Part shown: positions 21,167 through 34,700 of the stretch, in pieces
Layout: each line of letters begins with the position of its first letter
Position numbering within the stretch: the first letter of the stretch is position 1
Source of the DNA: Edolisoma coerulescens
Lineage: Eukaryota > Chordata > Aves > Passeriformes > Campephagidae
Length of the DNA stretch: 64,000 nucleotides
Assembly: GCA_013397115.1 (NCBI GenBank)
Contig: VWZW01004026.1
Location: 2,232,523 to 2,296,522, forward strand
Direction: 5' to 3'
Translations under genes and position numbers: made by a program
Notes under the pieces: generated by a model
Database searches by the model: none
What the model was told of the DNA's origin: nothing
The model's input: only the letters and a program-made list of their open reading frames with translations

Positions 21167-24100
21167 GTACATTTTTCATACAAAAAGTTTTAAATAAACT
21201 GACTTTTAAGAGAAAAATATACTTGGTCCTTTACTACTCACAATTAAGAAAAACCAACAAAAAAAATCATGCAAACCAATAAATATTAGTGGCCTGCATC
21301 AAACCAAATATGAGCATTCAATCATGGGTATATAAAAATAAATATATGGTTGATTTTACACAGATTTCTAAATTTTGCTCTTTGTTTTAAATTATTTCAT
21401 CTCCATAGAAAGTTCATGAGCAAAATGTGAAATTTAGAGTTTGATAAGAAATTAGGAAGCAGCAGATCTGTTAGTGATAGCAATTAAAGAGAAAGAGATA
21501 TTATGCATTTAATAGTTCAGTAGTTCTAAAGAACTCTATTCCTTAAGAGAAGATATGTACATAAAATTCAAGGTTATTAACATTATCAAGCATTTATGGT
21601 TGCAAAGCTATTTTGGAATAAAAAGGCAAACCCTAAACTTATTTTGTGCATCTCAATTTCAGAATGACTAAAAAGTACATTGGAAATCACATAGTTTATA
21701 CAAAAGAGTGAGGAATATCATTAGACCTTGAAAAGGTAAAAAACAGGATGCTAGAAAGACAAGACAACAAAAGGGACTTAAAGCAAAAAAGGAAAAAATC
21801 CATAAAACATTTTTAATGAATGTTGTTTCTCTTACCCTGTTGTTAGAATGTTTCAAAATGGAACAATTTCCTATTGATTTAGAGAAAAAAATACAGTAAC
21901 AAATTAGTTGTATTAAACAAAACAATTCTTTCAGAGATTTTTTATTTAAAAATAGTTTAAATTGTATATCTTCTCTCAGTGAATGAAGTTAACTACATAT
22001 ATGCAAACACACAAATCCTATTGGAATTTGCAAATTTATTTTTTCCTTCTTCGTCTTCTAGAATCCTGAGTTCAAAATAGACCATTTCAATATCTGTGTA
22101 AAATTATCTGTTTTTAAATTAATTTCTGCAATATTTTACGGAATTTTTTGGTTATTTTTCAAAAGCTGAAGCAGCTTTGACTTTGTGTGAAATCCTGTAG
22201 AGTGCCATTTATAACTTCTCAAATTTCTAATTCCTGTAAACCATCAATAAACCAGACTCTATGCAACAGGTGTTCTTTGACTGTAAAACAGCAATTATTT
22301 TAAAACATTTCTCATTTCAGAAGAAAAATGCAATACTGCTAATGAAGCAAACAGTTCTGTTTCTTTTCCACCCTCTTATTTTTCTTCTGACTTGAATGTC
22401 AAAGAAGTAGAAGTAGGTCATCCATAAAATTATTAAAATTTAAGTGTTGAGTGTTGAGCTTTTCATCATTTCACTGAAAAAAGGGCAGAAGAATTTTAGG
22501 CATGAAGATGCAACAGACATTACTCTGTCCATCATAAAACTCTAAAAGTGCATTGAAGTAAAAAGTAAAAAGATAATGTGACTAAAACAGAATGTGGTTT
22601 GCTGTAACTTCAGTACATACCATCAATTAAAATTGTACAGTTGGTATTTATTTTGCCAGTGACACAAAGACTATTCATAAATACACACATACACACACTT
22701 ACATCCTATATACCTGATATAAGGTGTTTTTACTGTAGCATTTGGGTAGAGATATATTAAGTTTATGGTGCAAAAATAACCCTCTTTACATTATCACACC
22801 AACAAAATATCAGATGTCAAGGCTCTACTGTTTTCTTATATAAATTACCAGGAGAAAGGTATTTTTGAGATGACGCATTATCTCATTTCTGAGATGACTG
22901 TAGGTAACACTGATAACAGAGAAGAACAAAACAGAGAAGGACAATAGAGAAAAGTGTTGTCATTTTCCTTTTAAGGAACAATAAAATTCAAAATGCAAAA
23001 TAATTTCATAATTATTTTAATAATGCAGTTTTCATTTGAGACACAGAGAACAGCCAGTGGTGCTTATGACAACAGATTAAATCACTAATCAGATTTAGAG
23101 GGTAGTTAGCCGAGAGAAACAATCAATACTATTGGAATGAAAACATCTTTCTTATTACAAACACAACTCATTATTAATTATTTCATACATTATTTCACCT
23201 GCTGTGAAGCTCCCAGTGACCTCAGTGAGATGAGACTTTTTTGTCTATTTTCACAACTGTTTATAAAGCTTCCATTCCCTCTTACTCAGATTCACTTTGC
23301 ATGATTTGAAATGGCCATTATTAACAATATTGACACATACATGGTAGGAAAAACTGTTGCATCAAACTTATTTAAAAGAACCAGACCAAAGAAATTGTAC
23401 TTGCTATCACTTAGTAACTATGCAAAAAATCCTTTTTCCCATATGCATATTCAGGGATTCAAACCCACGGATTGTTAATTAGTAGATACAATCATACAGC
23501 TAAACTATATCTTTTGTCACATCATTCAGTAACGATTCAAAATTAAGAAATATTTTAACCAATAACATAATTACTGAAGGATCTATAAAGCTCAATCATG
23601 ATCAGAACTCCTTAATATTACTTTTAATCACTAGTTCCGCTCACCTGTCCCTAGATATCTGTAAGTTAAGTATGCTAACAGCAACTTTAAAAGCAGCTCT
23701 TCCTTTACTATTTCACCATGTCAGATATATTTAATTTGTTAGAACACATCATATTCTTCCTCTAGGAAGTAGTCCAGAAGCCCAGATGACCACAGGAGAC
23801 TAGATATTTCAATGGCTAAATATCGATGAATGAGTCCTACCTCAAAATACACTCTTTTCTCAAGAGAGTTTATATGTAAGTGAACCATATCAGTAAATTC
23901 CTACTACAGAATGGTCCCAGTAGGCATTATGCCTTGTTTTGATGACAATACTCTAGTAGTCACATACATTATAGTAGTCACAGCTAGGGGAAATAACTTG
24001 AGAGAGCTCCCAGAGCTTCCCCTCCAAAACTGTCTCCAAATCAGACGGGCCCTGTGAGTGAATGTGAGGAAAGTAGTCCTGTGCTACTGTAAACTTTTCA

Positions 24101-24796
24101 ATCCAGCTACACTTGCACTGTTAGACCCTCGAAGAAAAGGGACTTCACATATCGTCGTCACCTTGCAGTAGCTGGTCAGTCAGAAACTCGGATAATTGAA
24201 AACATTACTGTGCTTTATTTTTACCTCAAGCTCTAAATTTAGCCCCAAATGTATTCGATACAACAAACACTTAAGAGATGTACACAGTTTAGTCTTATCT
24301 GATTTAAACATCTGGGATTCTTCTCTAAAGAAAACATTTGAATGTTTTGGTTGTGTGGAATAAAGTGTCTGCTATTTTAGGAGCTAAATTTGAAAAGCAG
24401 ACTTTAATGTGCAGTTGCATAACATATAAATACATCGATGCAGGAAATACATATCTACTGATATGCACAAACAATGAAGTTATACTACAGAGTCAATCTT
24501 CAAGTTGCTAAAACTCAGAGAAAACAGATTCAATTCACAAATCATTGCTGTAGCACTATACAATAAATAAACAAAAATTCATTTCATGGTATTTCAATTT
24601 TTATGGTATTGTACCGTACAGACACAGTCTGTAGATTGCTATTACTTCTACTATAAAAATTGTAATATTACAGTGGTGACTGGTAGCATGAATCTAGTTA
24701 AAAGTCTGACAGTTTTTTCCATTATATACCTCTATTTTAAAGGGCTTGGGACTCCACTATAAAATCTTCTTCAGATGAGCATGTTGTAAACAGCTT

Positions 24797-24822
24797 ACAC
24801 ACACACAGAAACACAGACACAC
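24797..24822. repeat. CA-rich microsatellite
   Basis: Imperfect (CA)n with GA interruptions. Confidence 0.65.
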
Positions 24823-27800
24823 TTAATGCACATGTCTATGATTTGCAACGGTAAATCTAAAAAAAACAAATAAAAGTGAGACAAAAGAACAATGACCTGG
24901 ATTCACATATCTCAAAGGAACATTAAAAGCCTGGAAATATGTTGTTAAACTCAAACTACAAAAAAATTTCGAAAATCAAAATGTATTTCTTTTTGTCTCT
25001 GTAGGACAGTCAGAACAAGCTGGTAGTAACACCACTGGTTGTCTAACAAACCTTTAGGGAGGCATTAGTAGATCAAGATCATCCCAAAATATTTCTCATC
25101 CATCTTTCACCTACTCCATCAGAAAAGGGAAGTTGATCTTTTCACAGTATTTTTATGACTTATCGTAATTTGCTCAGTCTAGTCTTCCCACACTCGTTTC
25201 TCTTGTACATACATAATGAGATAGAGGAAAAAAGAAATAAGTGTTAAAACAATAGATTTAGCAGTAATGAGGTCAGAAACCAAAATTCCTTAGGGAATTC
25301 TGAACCTATTTCTTAAAAAGTGGAATTCTGAACACTATTCTGTTTAAACCATTTTGAAGCAGAAAACCTAAGCTTTTTTACTGAGTTAAAGAAAAGACAA
25401 AGTAGTAATTTAATATTCTTCCTGACACAAACTGCTGTAAGAATAAAGAAAGCACTGCAAATATTTTTTTCTAGCTATAGTGTTAATCAATTGTCAGATT
25501 TTGTGATACACAAGGACATGGAGGCTTTTATTCACTAAATTTCTTTAATTTATTGCAGATTGTCACAAATACTGCAAAAAAATTGGCAATAACAAGTATA
25601 TTACCATAAATATCATTCTGACTACCAAGTATACCTATGATTAATTATATATGTATGATATACATGTTGCTACAAATTGCTTTCAGCAACCAATAATATA
25701 TTATCAATAAGGAGTATGGCAGTGAACAATCATAGAGCAACAACCAATAACAGCAACAACCAAGTAGGATCACATTATGACACGTTACTGTGAACTTACA
25801 TTTGCGAAGCAAATTATCAGCAATTAAAACAGTAGATATACTTATTATGGATATGGATATATAATAACTGTATCAAGCATATTAGATTTCAGAAGGGATC
25901 TATCCATCCCAGAGAATAAACCAGTTCCAAAGAGGGGCCCAACCATCCCAAAGGGGACAGGACAAAATGAACCAACCATGATCCATGCTGCTGAGTCTAA
26001 AGTCAATCAGGCATCTCCAGGGACAGTCCAAGATCTCTTAGAACATTTGTGTGAAGTTCAGCCTTTTTATGTAAGAAAAAGTATGGGCCATATGGAAAAT
26101 TCTCAGAGAGAAAGGCTCCATTTTGGATTAAAATTGAGTCCTTTTCATGTCATAGAGACACAAGGGGGCATTATAACTTCAAGCAGTCAATAGATGCTGT
26201 TAAATTTTATTTTTCATTTGTAGCATCCAAAAACCAATTTTCTTTTCTACTTTAATATTCAATATCAACTGTGTGCTTGGTATTTTCAAAGATACACAGG
26301 AAGGCCATTTAGAAATGGAGACCACTTCCTTCTATTCGTATAGATTCAATTTTTGCTTACCAACATATACTAATATATTTCTAAGATTTTTATAAATGTA
26401 AGGCTATGACTTTTATTGATTTTAGCTTCTTCATAATCACTGTCCTATCTTTTATTGCACTAGATATATCACCATTAGCGGCAGTCATCTGTATTGCACA
26501 AATATAAAATACAAAGTTGAAAAAATTACTCTCTACTGTGAAATAAATCATGAAGCAGACACAGTGATTTATGAAGAAAAAATATTTGGCTTTTTAAAGT
26601 GGCTGTACTTAATGAACTAAATATGCTTGAAGTCATATTCAAGATTTTATGAAAACCTCTGAAAAGGGAAATATTTTAAACATGAATGACAACAAACATC
26701 CTAGTAAGCAAAACCAATACATAATATTTTAGCATAGACAATGCTCCTAGGGACATATGACAAAGACCTTGAGTCCTTCTTTGCAAGCCTGTCCTAACCA
26801 AGATTATTTTGAAGGACAAGAGAAAAAATGTTGATTTGGTTACAGAGGAATTTACTTCATAATCATACTCATAATTGTAATACTAGTAATGGTGACATTT
26901 TTCAACAAGTCGCTTTTTTCCTTTTCTCAGTTTGAAGGAGTTGAGCAGTCATACATGAGGTGCATGTACTTTTATACTAAGAAATGCTATAACAGTCTCC
27001 TCTGCATCCACAAGGTTTGGATGGAATTTGCAAATTGTGATTCTTCTCAGGGATTTCTCATGTGACTGGTTGGTTTGGGCTTTTTTCACTTAAATTGGGC
27101 AATATTAATGGGCACGGCTGTAGATTTCATTTGATGCAGGTGTGTGTTTGTACAGCCTATGTGCGTAAAAATATCCACCTGTTCATTAACAGATGATTTA
27201 AATATGTTTTGATATTTGTTTTCAGCTAAACAATATAATTGGAGCACAGTACTGATACTGTGCCAAGGTGGTCTGAATGAAATGCTGAACACATAATACG
27301 ACTCTTGTTCTTCCCAACTGTGTCAACAGAGTTTATTCATAATCTAGTGATAGCTTTGGCACCTGGGCAACTATTGAACAAAAATGGAGATGCAATTATG
27401 CCTGAGAGAAGTTCTTAGAAGACAAGATTTTTGTCAAGATGATAGTTTTCTTACACAGCTGCGATTGGTACCTTGCTTCAACCACTCTTCTGAGTAGGAG
27501 TTATTTTCTTAATAATTATTTTATGTGTTGTTGATTTTGGTTTTTTCAATCAGCTTTGTATATATACAAATACATTTAAAACCTTAATTTGCACATGATA
27601 CATCTTTTATTTACCGTTAAGACCATTTCCACATATCATCTCTTTACGGTGTGATTGATAGCAACTGGCTATGGATTTATTTCACACACATTTCAGTGTT
27701 TCTCTTCATGGTTTTCAAGGGAAAAATTACCCTTTAGTTTGGATTTTTAACCCAAATTGAAAATAAGTATGCACCATACAAATTCTTCACTACTCCTGTT

Positions 27801-28844
27801 CACTACGAGCAGCTGCCACGCTGGGTGGATGGCAGACCTGCATTGGTCTGTTTAAGCTAAAATGTTTCACTGTGAGAAGTTCCAGTCATATTCACTTTTT
27901 CAAGCTGTTCTCTGAGCTGGAGGACTATAGAGAATTTGTATGTTTTTCATCTGCAATTTGAGTGTACTCAAATTGTACTTAGATGTTTTTCTATTGGAAG
28001 TTTTGTATAAATTGACTCTTGGAGGTTGTGTCAGAGGAAGGACAGGTTCAAAGGTGATGACTCAAAAAAATATAAGAGAGAGCTAAAATATATCTCTGCA
28101 TTTTCTCTTAGCACAGGTCAGAAGAGTGAAAGAAAATTAAATACATTTTAACATATGGTCATGTACACAAAGTAATTTAAATAATAGCTTTTTCTTTCAA
28201 CAGAAACTTCCTTGAAGCCGTGAGATGATAATGTTCTAAGGCAAGGTCTACATTTCATTCTAATTACAACTTTTCCTCCTGCTTTAGAAGCTGTCACTTG
28301 CATGTGTCTTACTGTGCCATTTCTCCTAATGTTTTCTTCCTAAAGCCACTATTCAGCAAAGACCTTAAAATGAATAAAAGACTTTCTATAGTCAAATGCA
28401 GCATTTGTACTTTACAGACAGGTCTTTTGACATGTTACTCAAACATCAAACAGTTACAGCAATAGCCACTCAGAAATGCATATCAAACTGCTATCAGCTG
28501 TTGTGGTATCCTGTGGGTAGTGGCCAGAACTTGATATGTGGGATCACGAAACTGTATAGTGCTTTTTGCTTGTTGCCCATAATGAGCCTGGATATTGAGT
28601 GAAGGGAAAAAGGAGATAATATTGCTTGAAAATTTTACAGTAAAAGCCTGGAAATGTATGTCTTCCAAAAACATTTTTTATTATCAAAATTGTTATTTGA
28701 TTTTTCTGGAGAGCGAGGAGCTTCAGCTTTTTGAACATATTGGTAAAACATATCCAGGACCTGGTGAAGTGCCAGATGACTCCAGTTTAGCCCTCAGTGA
28801 TTCCACTATGTGATGGCAGATATCTGTGTCTCATTTACGGGCAT

Positions 28845-29225
28845 AATTTTTGTGCTCCTTGCCACTTGTCCCACCAGTAGCCATTACACAGAAGAGTCTG
28901 TTTCTGTCTTGCTTGTTCCCTCAAGCCAGTTATTTATGAAAATTGATAAGTTTCCCCCTTAGCCTTCTATTCTCCAGGATAAAAAGCCCTCTCTCTTTCA
29001 GCTTTTCATATGACAAATACTTCAAGCTCTCAGTCATCTTTGTGGCTCTTTGCTAGACTCACTTCAGCAGGAAGGAAGGATAACTTCCCTTGGACGTCTG
29101 GTAACACTGGTCCAACACAACTATTGATGGCTGCCTTTGCCTAAAGGGCATATTGCTGGCTCACAGTCAGCTTTTTGCCTACCAAGATGCTGAAGGCCTT
29201 TTCTGCAAAATGGAAAACTCCTTGG
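28845..29225 (-). mobile_element. CR1 LINE reverse-transcriptase remnant, minus strand, internally deleted
   Basis: On the minus strand the order matches the C-terminal half of CR1 ORF2. First comes the block AAGGCCTT..GCATCTTGGTAGGCAAAAAGCTGACTGTGAGCCAGCAATATGCCC, equivalent to the conserved LGVLVD-K-N-SQQCA stretch. Then comes a GGAAGTTATCC block, then GCCACAAAGATGA, AGAGAGAGGGCTTTTTATCC and GGAGAATAGAAGGCTAAGG (the 'LEKRRL' stretch), ending in GGGACAAGTGGCAAGG. About 130 bp expected between the GGAAGTTATCC and GCCACAAAGATGA blocks are missing. Frames are broken by stops. Confidence 0.7.
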
Positions 29226-29704
29226 AAGCAGTCAAAGTACGGTTCAGAGAGACTCTGTTCTAACCAACTCTTCACGTCAGTTTGACTTCTTGGGAAGATG
29301 GACTTCAACCTGTATTTTCCAGGTCATGGCTTTCCTAACCACATGCTATCAGTTATTTTAGGATGAGCTTACTTGTGGAAGTAATTATGGTTTTGTTCAT
29401 CCTAGAAAACTGACTTAATCACTGAATTACCAATCCTTTCTGTGTCTTTTGTTGTTGCTGACCAATGACATCAGGAAAATTATGTCATATGAAATGTCAA
29501 ACTTCTGCTTCTTATTTCCAAACTGGGAAGGACTCTGTATTATCTGCTGTACTGCAATCCCTCTGGGCCAACAGTGTAGCTACATTACCTTTTGGATCCA
29601 TTACTTACCTACAAATCTACTCAATTCCTTTTGGGAATACAGCCTTTAATTAATAGCATGATCTGTTTGCAATGCAAGATGGGAATATCCAACAATATTA
29701 TGAG
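29226..29704. other. Unique DNA with overlapping short frames, no gene supported
   Basis: Three plus-strand frames (29449-29649, 29465-29653, 29592-29831) and one minus-strand frame (29621-29854) overlap in the same few hundred bases, the pattern of chance openness. No motif recognised. Confidence 0.4.
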
Positions 29705-29775
29705 CTGTTCCACTGATGAAGATAATAACCCTGATGGGTTAAATGACCTCCCAAGATTATACTGGTTTGAATGGA
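29705..29775 (-). repeat. MIR-like SINE core fragment (tentative)
   Basis: The plus strand reads GATGAAGATAATAACCCTGATG, GGTTAAATGACCTCCCAAGA and TTATAC, the same word order as the reverse complement of the MIR core (GATGAGGAAACTGAGG, GGTTAAGTGACTTGCCCAAGG, TCACAC). Short and diverged, so tentative. Same orientation as the relic at 4500-4645. Confidence 0.4.
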
Positions 29776-30151
29776 TGCTAAATCCTCTGCCAGTTCCAAT
29801 GGAGAAAGGACGTGATAAATACCATAGCTGAATTGTGTATATGCCATGTGTCATTTCTCTCTTATATTCTCATTGGGAGAAATTTATACACTTATGTAAC
29901 AGATATGCAGGATCTTTCTCTTTGGTTACAGCATATATATCACATATGTATTATTGTTTATGAAAAAGAAGATATGTCTTTTGCAACAATCCTAAGGCGT
30001 CACGTTTCTAAATGAACTGCATTTCCTACAGACGTTACTTGCACAGAATCTGTCTCCTAGACAATTCTTCCTCTACAAATTGTTTCATATTTTTCAATTA
30101 AAAATTAATGTAGGGAAACTTTGTCATCTTCTCATGAATTTGGTATCATCT

Positions 30152-30206
30152 GGTATTAACACAGAGTTATTAACATCATGGTACTAACACAGAGTTAATT
30201 AACTTT
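30152..30206. repeat. 28-bp imperfect tandem duplication
   Basis: GGTATTAACACAGAGTTA(T)TAAC... is followed directly by GGTACTAACACAGAGTTAATTAAC. The two units differ by a single substitution and one small indel over the shared part. Confidence 0.75.
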
Positions 30207-31109
30207 AGTCTTTTAAGTTGCATTTAAGGAATATTTCTCAGGTGTGTAGTCCATCATGCCTCAAAGCTAAGAACCAGAATTAACCAAATATACATGTATT
30301 ATTTCCTGTACAGCAGAGGAGATTAACATTTTGAAGGAGAAAAAACTCTTTTTGAAAAAAAAAATAATATTGTTATTTTGTTCATGCTGAAAGTTAAAGA
30401 AAATGCCTCGTATATTATACTGCATCTGTGTATATGTATCTGGCACCAGCTGTTTTAAGGTTAAGGAGAATAGCTAAAATGAAGAATATAGAATGCCCAG
30501 AGAAATAGTAGTAAAAGACAAATGGCTTTCTTTTCTTTTAACATTTTCATAAGAAACTCTTGAAAGCAAAGTAAAAGAATGGACAAAAAGGTTATAATAA
30601 ACGAAATCCAGGAATATCCCAACATCTCAGTTATTCTGGCTTTCTGACATATTCAATATTTTGTCTTCTAGTATGCCTAACCTCAACATTGCTTTATATT
30701 TGGAATTCAGAAACATTCCAAGAAGGCTATCCAATTCATGACATATATAAAATTCAGAAAGCAAGTGGATTAGAATACTCTATTAAATTCTTGAAAGTGC
30801 TATTCCTTTCATCTTTTAAGTAAATCTCATGTAAAATATATACCACTATCAGAAATTCTAGTAAGATATACAAGTCTTACACGCATATGAAAAGGAAAAA
30901 AAACCACAAAAGCCATCAGATGGTCAACATAATGAAAAACACATTTCACTATGCACTATCTGCAGAAAGTAGACAAGCAAAAAAATACCTGAAATGTGTA
31001 AGGATGTAAAATTATTTCTCACAAACCAATAAATTCTAGGAAAGGTCTCTGATGACCGATCTCCAAAATGTTATTTTCAGGTCTTCCTTCTTGCTACCTT
31101 CGGCTAGCT

Positions 31110-31151
31110 GATTTATAAGAATAAAAATGTGATTTATAAGACTAAAAAGAT
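31110..31151. repeat. 21-bp imperfect tandem duplication
   Basis: GATTTATAAGAATAAAAATGT followed by GATTTATAAGACTAAAAAGAT; three differences near the 3' ends. Confidence 0.7.
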
Positions 31152-31402
31152 AATTTTTTTCTTTAGCAGAACTACCTTTAGACATGTTTCCTTAGTAGGG
31201 AGACCAATTTATTAAGTGGGAATATTGTCTTATATTTTACCTCTTTTAATTCTTAGTCATATTGAAGTCCATTGGGTGAATTTATTCTGTGTGTATGATA
31301 ATGCATGCTGTGAACATGAGTAGCTTTATTTGAGAACAAATTATGTGTAGTCACAATTTAAAATTTGCTCCAGTTAAGAAAGACAGGGACTTTTTTGGGC
31401 GG

Positions 31403-31717
31403 NNNNNNNNNNNNNNNNNNNNNNNNNNNNNNNNNNNNNNNNNNNNNNNNNNNNNNNNNNNNNNNNNNNNNNNNNNNNNNNNNNNNNNNNNNNNNNNNNN
31501 NNNNNNNNNNNNNNNNNNNNNNNNNNNNNNNNNNNNNNNNNNNNNNNNNNNNNNNNNNNNNNNNNNNNNNNNNNNNNNNNNNNNNNNNNNNNNNNNNNNN
31601 NNNNNNNNNNNNNNNNNNNNNNNNNNNNNNNNNNNNNNNNNNNNNNNNNNNNNNNNNNNNNNNNNNNNNNNNNNNNNNNNNNNNNNNNNNNNNNNNNNNN
31701 NNNNNNNNNNNNNNNNN
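31403..31717. other. Assembly gap, 315 N
   Basis: 315 N. The right edge enters a (GGGAAA)n purine tract (31718-31774); the left edge ends in TTTTTTGGGCGG. Long frames called across this gap are artefacts of untranslated N and are not genes. Confidence 0.95.
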
Positions 31718-31774
31718 AAGGGAAAGGGGAAGGGAAAGGGAAAGGGAAAGGGAAAGGGAAGGGAAAGGGGAGAG
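31718..31774 (+). repeat. (GGGAAA)n / (GGGAA)n purine microsatellite
   Basis: About 57 bp with no pyrimidine on the plus strand, units of 5 to 7 bp with runs of three to four G. It borders the 315-N gap and probably continues into it. Confidence 0.9.
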
Positions 31775-34700
31775 GAACACAACTTACATATTATATAACT
31801 ACAACCTTATACCAGGTTTAAAGTTTCTTGACCTAAAAAAACTCCCACAAAGCAGGTAATTCATGCAACATAAACTGAACCAAGTAAATCTTTTGCAATT
31901 AGTGATTTTGCTGTCATTTCAAATAGATTTTCTTGTTGTTGACTTCTCAGAATGTAAAGAAGCCTGAAAAGATATAAAGAAGCCTATATATCTCCTTAAT
32001 ATTATAAGATGAATTTTTAGGTTCATATCTTTCAGAAATTTACATATATACCATTATCCATGAAGATGTCCCACTTAATAAGTCAGCATGATCTATGTGT
32101 TAGTTTTAATTCTTCACTGAGTATCAAAACAAACAAAAAAAAAAAAGAGAAAAGAAAGGACCACTGTTTAATATAAAAAAGGAGATAATTTGCATTCTTT
32201 AAATAACTATTTTGAAGTTGTCTAAAGTAAATGCAGATACACATAATGGTGTCTTTCTAAAGAACTGTGTGATGTTCCTGAAAAATGATGAGATTATTTC
32301 TTCCTATCACAGAATCACTGTGATCAAGAAGATTAAAAGAAATAGATGATTAAAAGAAATACATACATACATACAGTTTAATGTTGATCTTGAAAAATTG
32401 TGACCTGCCAGCAAGCTACAGTGTTTCATATTCATAATAAGACAGTTAAAGGCAAATATGCCTTTCAAATATCTTTGGGAAACAACAGACTTAATCTATG
32501 GTACATGAAGGAGGCAAACCTCAGAAATTAAATATTTGCTCTTCAACTGATTGTTAACAACCACTCCTTGTGTATGTCTAGTGATTAATAACTTGAACTT
32601 CCCAGTTTTGCTCACTGTAAATTGATTTATCTTCCCAGTATTTAATAACATCATAAGTATAGATCAAAATCATCCCCTTTGAGAGAATGTCAAAACTTAG
32701 AGCCTGTATTCTCTACAATTATGATGAGTTTGCATTTTGAAATTACAATGATATCCACTAGGAAAAAAGCCACAACAAAAAACAAAACCCAACAAGTCTT
32801 TCAGTACAAAAAAGCATGAGAAGCACTTCTGTTTTGAAAAGTATGATCAATGTAATAAATCTAGAAAGAGTTATGGGGATTAAACAAAGTATTTGACTTC
32901 TTAATGTGCCTTTTGAGGGAAGACTGGTCTAGGACTCTATAATACAGTCAATGTACTGCTTAAGAAGTGACAAGAATAAAAGGAGGGATGGTGAACTCAC
33001 AGCATCAATAAACCTGTGAAAAAAGGAGGGGATGGTATCTGCTGGTTGTGGTTTCATTATGTTGTCATTGAGGTATTCAGAGAAGCACTAAATCGGTCAC
33101 AAATTTGCCGAGTGGTTCATGTCTAGTTGTTCAAATACATCACAGGAACATCCTTCCCAACTGGTTCATAGTCTTCTGTGAGAACGTCCTACACTAGTGG
33201 ATCAGATAAAAACATATACTAAATTATTTTGTCAACAAGATAAGGCTATGAAAACTGATGCTGTGGGCTAAGAACTAATATATTTCTATAACATCCCTGC
33301 TTATCTACAAAGCTCTAGAATGAAAAGGAAGAGAAAATGGGGCAAGTGCAATGTAAGGTTCAATCACATTTATAATGGCAATAAATGGAAATACATAATA
33401 GCTGGCTGTGATGTATTTATTTCTACAATTCTACTTCTTGTAACTGTTTATTTGGACATTTTAAAAAGCAACAGGGTTTAATGATAATGCCTTGTGTTTT
33501 TGAATGAGGATTAGTCTTGTATTCCTTCTGAGTTTCACTCAACCAAGTGCATATATAGTTAACATTCAGAACATTCAACATTAAAGGTTAAAAAATTGCT
33601 TCAGTCAGCGTGTTATATTTATTGACATTGTATGATTTTACATCTCCAATGCAAGACCTGGTTTCAGATGACCTAAAAGAAAATTAGAATCAAACTCTGA
33701 AAGACCTGAAAACTTGAAATGCCTTGCTTTTACAAATCTGAGGTGTGTTTTCCTCTGGGATACATGGTATTCAGCATAGAAGATAATTTCTGAATCTATC
33801 ATCATGATCACCTGTGCCCTCTATACTTTCTTCTCTTTGATTCCACATATAATTTCTGGAATCCATGGAAACTTCTCAGCAATGGTAACTTTTGGAGATG
33901 AGTTATTCAGTTTACACTGTATAATTCTGGCTGAAATGGATCAGTATTCTGAAGGAGTGTAGGCTTTCAGCAGTAGCAATACAGTCTCATCATTACTTGA
34001 TTTTAATTTTCCATAGAATGGAGTTATTCTCTTCTCAGCTACAAATCACTGCATGACATTTTTGCCCTGGAAAGGAGTTAGGAGAGAAACTTTTCTGAAC
34101 CATTCATCATAATGAGACTTCGTCTATTGTAAGAACATAACAACGCTTTGGGAATCATTGACTGTTTTCAAAAGTGTCATTTTGAAATTAGATTGTGGGT
34201 ATTTTTATGGAAGAGAGAAGGTTTTCCATCCTGCTGAACTCACAACACAAAACTATGCTTCCATATTTGTTTATGCTTTTTACATATGTACACACATATT
34301 TTTAAAATGTTTGAATTGCAGACACTTAGGAATTACAATTTAGAGCTATCTGGGTCAGGGACTAATGTATTGCTGAGGATTTCTAGAACATGATCAAATG
34401 CTGGAAGGATTTCACATTGCTGTGTTTTATTCAAGTTTAGTTATATACTTTTTGTTTTCCTGCTTGGAAATATCACATACATATTGCATTCAACAACTTC
34501 ATTGCGTCTTGCTGGTAAAGTCACCAACTTTAGCCTTGACTAATTGTTACATAGCAAACTTTGTTTTGCTGTTTTTCTGCTGTTCTTCCTTGCATATTAG
34601 AGTGCATATTTACAACATTTAGTTAATTATAAGATTTAATAAGGTACAACTGGTAACTATAATTATTTGATTACAAATAATGTCAGAATAAAAATAGATG

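Larger units (their letters stand above)
18821..28844. other. Ten kilobases of unique AT-rich DNA, no gene seen
   Basis: No gene, RNA gene or recognisable interspersed repeat. Small simple repeats: (TA)8 near 21151-21166, CA-rich at 22681-22700 and 24797-24822. Frames of 62 to 86 codons (for example 18839-19099, 19689-20028 minus, 21668-21925 minus, 25978-26193) have no motifs. The near-absence of young repeats is notable and compatible with an old gene desert or a long intron. Confidence 0.5.
29776..31402. other. Unique AT-rich DNA with two small tandem duplications
   Basis: No gene recognised. Contains local tandem duplications at 30152-30206 and 31110-31151, listed separately. Confidence 0.5.

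Noticed and set aside
31343..31859. Frames of 140 to 164 codons on both strands
   Set aside because: They run through the 315-N gap and the (GGGAAA)n tract. Most residues are untranslated N, so they carry no information.
32306..32320. TATCACAGAATCACTG as a minus-strand CR1 octamer tail
   Set aside because: The sequence that follows does not contain the CR1 3' UTR words.
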